This document shows, piece by piece, positions 62,566-64,000 of a stretch of DNA of 64,000 nucleotides. A program made the translations under genes and the position numbers. The stretch lies in contig CM072522.1 of the NCBI GenBank assembly GCA_036898135.1, positions 62,001-126,000 on the forward strand, written 5' to 3'. Source of the stretch: Oncomelania hupensis. Its lineage: Eukaryota; Mollusca; Gastropoda; Littorinimorpha; Pomatiopsidae. Position 1 is the stretch's first letter; every line of letters starts with the position of its first letter. Below the pieces are notes generated by a model, which ran no database searches, had not been told where the DNA came from, and saw only the letters and a program-made list of their open reading frames with translations.

Positions 62566-64000
62566 GTCAGAACATGCGTGCATGTTTGTTTCCCAATTTC
62601 TCACTACTCTTCCTAACTAATCAACTCAACGCCTTTTAGTACAATTTAAAACGAAGATTATTCAACACAACTTATCAAACCAAAACTATAATAATAATAA
62701 CCTTCCTCCCCCAGTCTTCCTATATAACAAAACGAACTCTCCCCCCCCCCCCCCAAAAAAAAAAGAAATAGCTCATATGATCACAAAATGAAAGGAAAAC
62801 TAAATTGTGTTCAATCAGCAAATGTGTCCGTTCAGTGTTTTCAAACAACAAAAATGATGTCCGGTGGACTAAAGTGCAGAGAGAAGTAGACGCAGTCTTT
62901 CCAGTTGCCCAAGTGGGTGCTTCTTTCACTTCTTGAGACCTCCACACCATACAGCGCTGTCCAAGTCAAGGGACAAACACTGTGCCACCACCCTGACGTT
63001 AGCCACTTCACAAAAAGCCCGATCCAAGAAATGAAGAGCAAAGGAAACAAAGAACCAGGAAATAATGACGACGACAATGATGCTGAAGAGAATAATAATA
63101 ACAAAGCAGCCCTACATGTACCTGATTATACATCACACATCTTTACTAAGTACTGCGTTTAATACGAGCACAATACAGATTATCTCCCCTCCACTGTAAG
63201 CTAGCTTAGACCTGAAATATAATCTGTCACACATGCAATACAAAATTCAGAATCACAGCAGTTCTTACTTGTGGCGACTTATGAAAAATTACTTCAACGT
63301 AAACGTCTTCAGAATCGTTTATGATGATACCTGTTTAGTAAATTACTATTACTGTACAATCAAAACTACATGGAACATAATTGATTTTTTTCCCATATAT
63401 TAGCGTTACACAATATACACCCCAACCTGTTATATTTATAGATAAAACACATACAGAAAACAAATATAATTCTCTTAATTAAATGATGTTCAATATCAAC
63501 AACACTAATGAATTTTTGTGAGTATTCTTCACTGCATGTTTTGTAAGGCATGAGAGATGCTTCACTTACAGTGAGTGCACCACAGAGGAAGGTACAGCTC
63601 TGACTGACACAAAAAGTAAGTTTCTTGTGATGGGTTTTTGTCCTTACATTTTTACAAAACGAAATAAGATTTTAACAGCCACAATTAGTGCAGCAAGCAA
63701 GAGTTGGTTGCATCTCTTGACATTTTTTTTATCAGCAGATTTGAAACAGTTGAGAATAATAAATTTAAAAAAAATTAACTTCACACACAAAATCATATTA
63801 TTTCAATAAAAACTAAACCATCACTCCCTTACATTACTACCCTTACACACATCAGATTTCTGTGATATTAAGTTTTATAGTTCAAAAATAAGCTTGCTAT
63901 ATTGACATAGGAATACTATTTAAGTGGTTATGTCTTCTAAGCAGACCACACACTACAAGACAATCCACTGTTCTTATTTACAGAAGGACATTCGGACAAT
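62566..64000. other. Unassigned A/T-rich region
   Basis: Contains a poly-C/poly-A run at about 62742-62764. A minus frame at 62841-63104 has one hydrophobic helix (SLFPGSLFPLLFISWIGLFVKW) and a Cys/Trp-containing tail, but no splice or family support. Nothing else recognised. Confidence 0.4.

Noticed and set aside
62841..63104. Minus-strand membrane-protein exon
   Set aside because: One hydrophobic helix only. A competing overlapping frame exists and no splice or family evidence was found.

Overview
The window reads as a repeat-dense metazoan genome, and I infer a mollusc or other lophotrochozoan. It has no bacterial-style operons. It is full of nested LTR and non-LTR retrotransposons, tRNA-derived SINEs, microsatellites and minisatellites. 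It carries one complete-length Polinton/Maverick DNA transposon (an adintovirus-like endogenous element). The only convincing host coding piece is a CUB plus LDL-receptor-class-A exon at 31909-32957 (minus), with a much weaker candidate micro-exon near 61353-61430.

Layout. 1-2.9 kb: simple repeats, one LINE fragment, one tRNA-SINE and a fold-back element. 3-7 kb: two oppositely oriented pieces of an RT-deleted Ty3/gypsy-like LTR family ('family A'), with heat-shock-element-like motifs before gag. 7-12.6 kb: minisatellite, SINE remnants and unassigned DNA. 12.6-14.1 kb: a broken P-element/THAP9-like transposase. 14.1-19.4 kb: a near-complete family A element (minus). 19.4-24.5 kb: the 3' part of another gypsy element (RT, RNase H, LTR), whose LTR is split by an L2/CR1-like LINE with a 7-bp target duplication. 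24.5-28.9 kb: an RTE-like LINE split by a Rex1-like LINE and by a reversed 3' fragment of its own family. 31-34.3 kb: the host exon and LINE 3' ends.

34805-49617 is the Polinton: degenerate terminal inverted repeats, AG...TC ends and a 6-bp TGAGAG target duplication. It encodes protein-primed family B DNA polymerase, double-jelly-roll-type major capsid protein, A32-like packaging ATPase, retrovirus-like integrase and about eight further structural or membrane ORFs. Nearly all start in an A-rich TTAAAAATG-like context, and several share very short divergent promoters. Replication (polB), packaging (ATPase), capsid (MCP and accessory proteins) and integration are all represented. No adenain-like protease was recognised. 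Three genes are interrupted by a stop or frameshift, so this copy is a recent but decaying virus-like element.

49.6-64 kb: minisatellite, a solo LTR of family A, a second RT-deleted gypsy-like element ('family D', minus) with repeated flanks, an LTR-like insertion with a perfect 5-bp target duplication, a MITE, LINE fragments, a hairpin-forming tandem repeat and unassigned DNA.

All functional calls come from reading motifs by eye. No database search was run.
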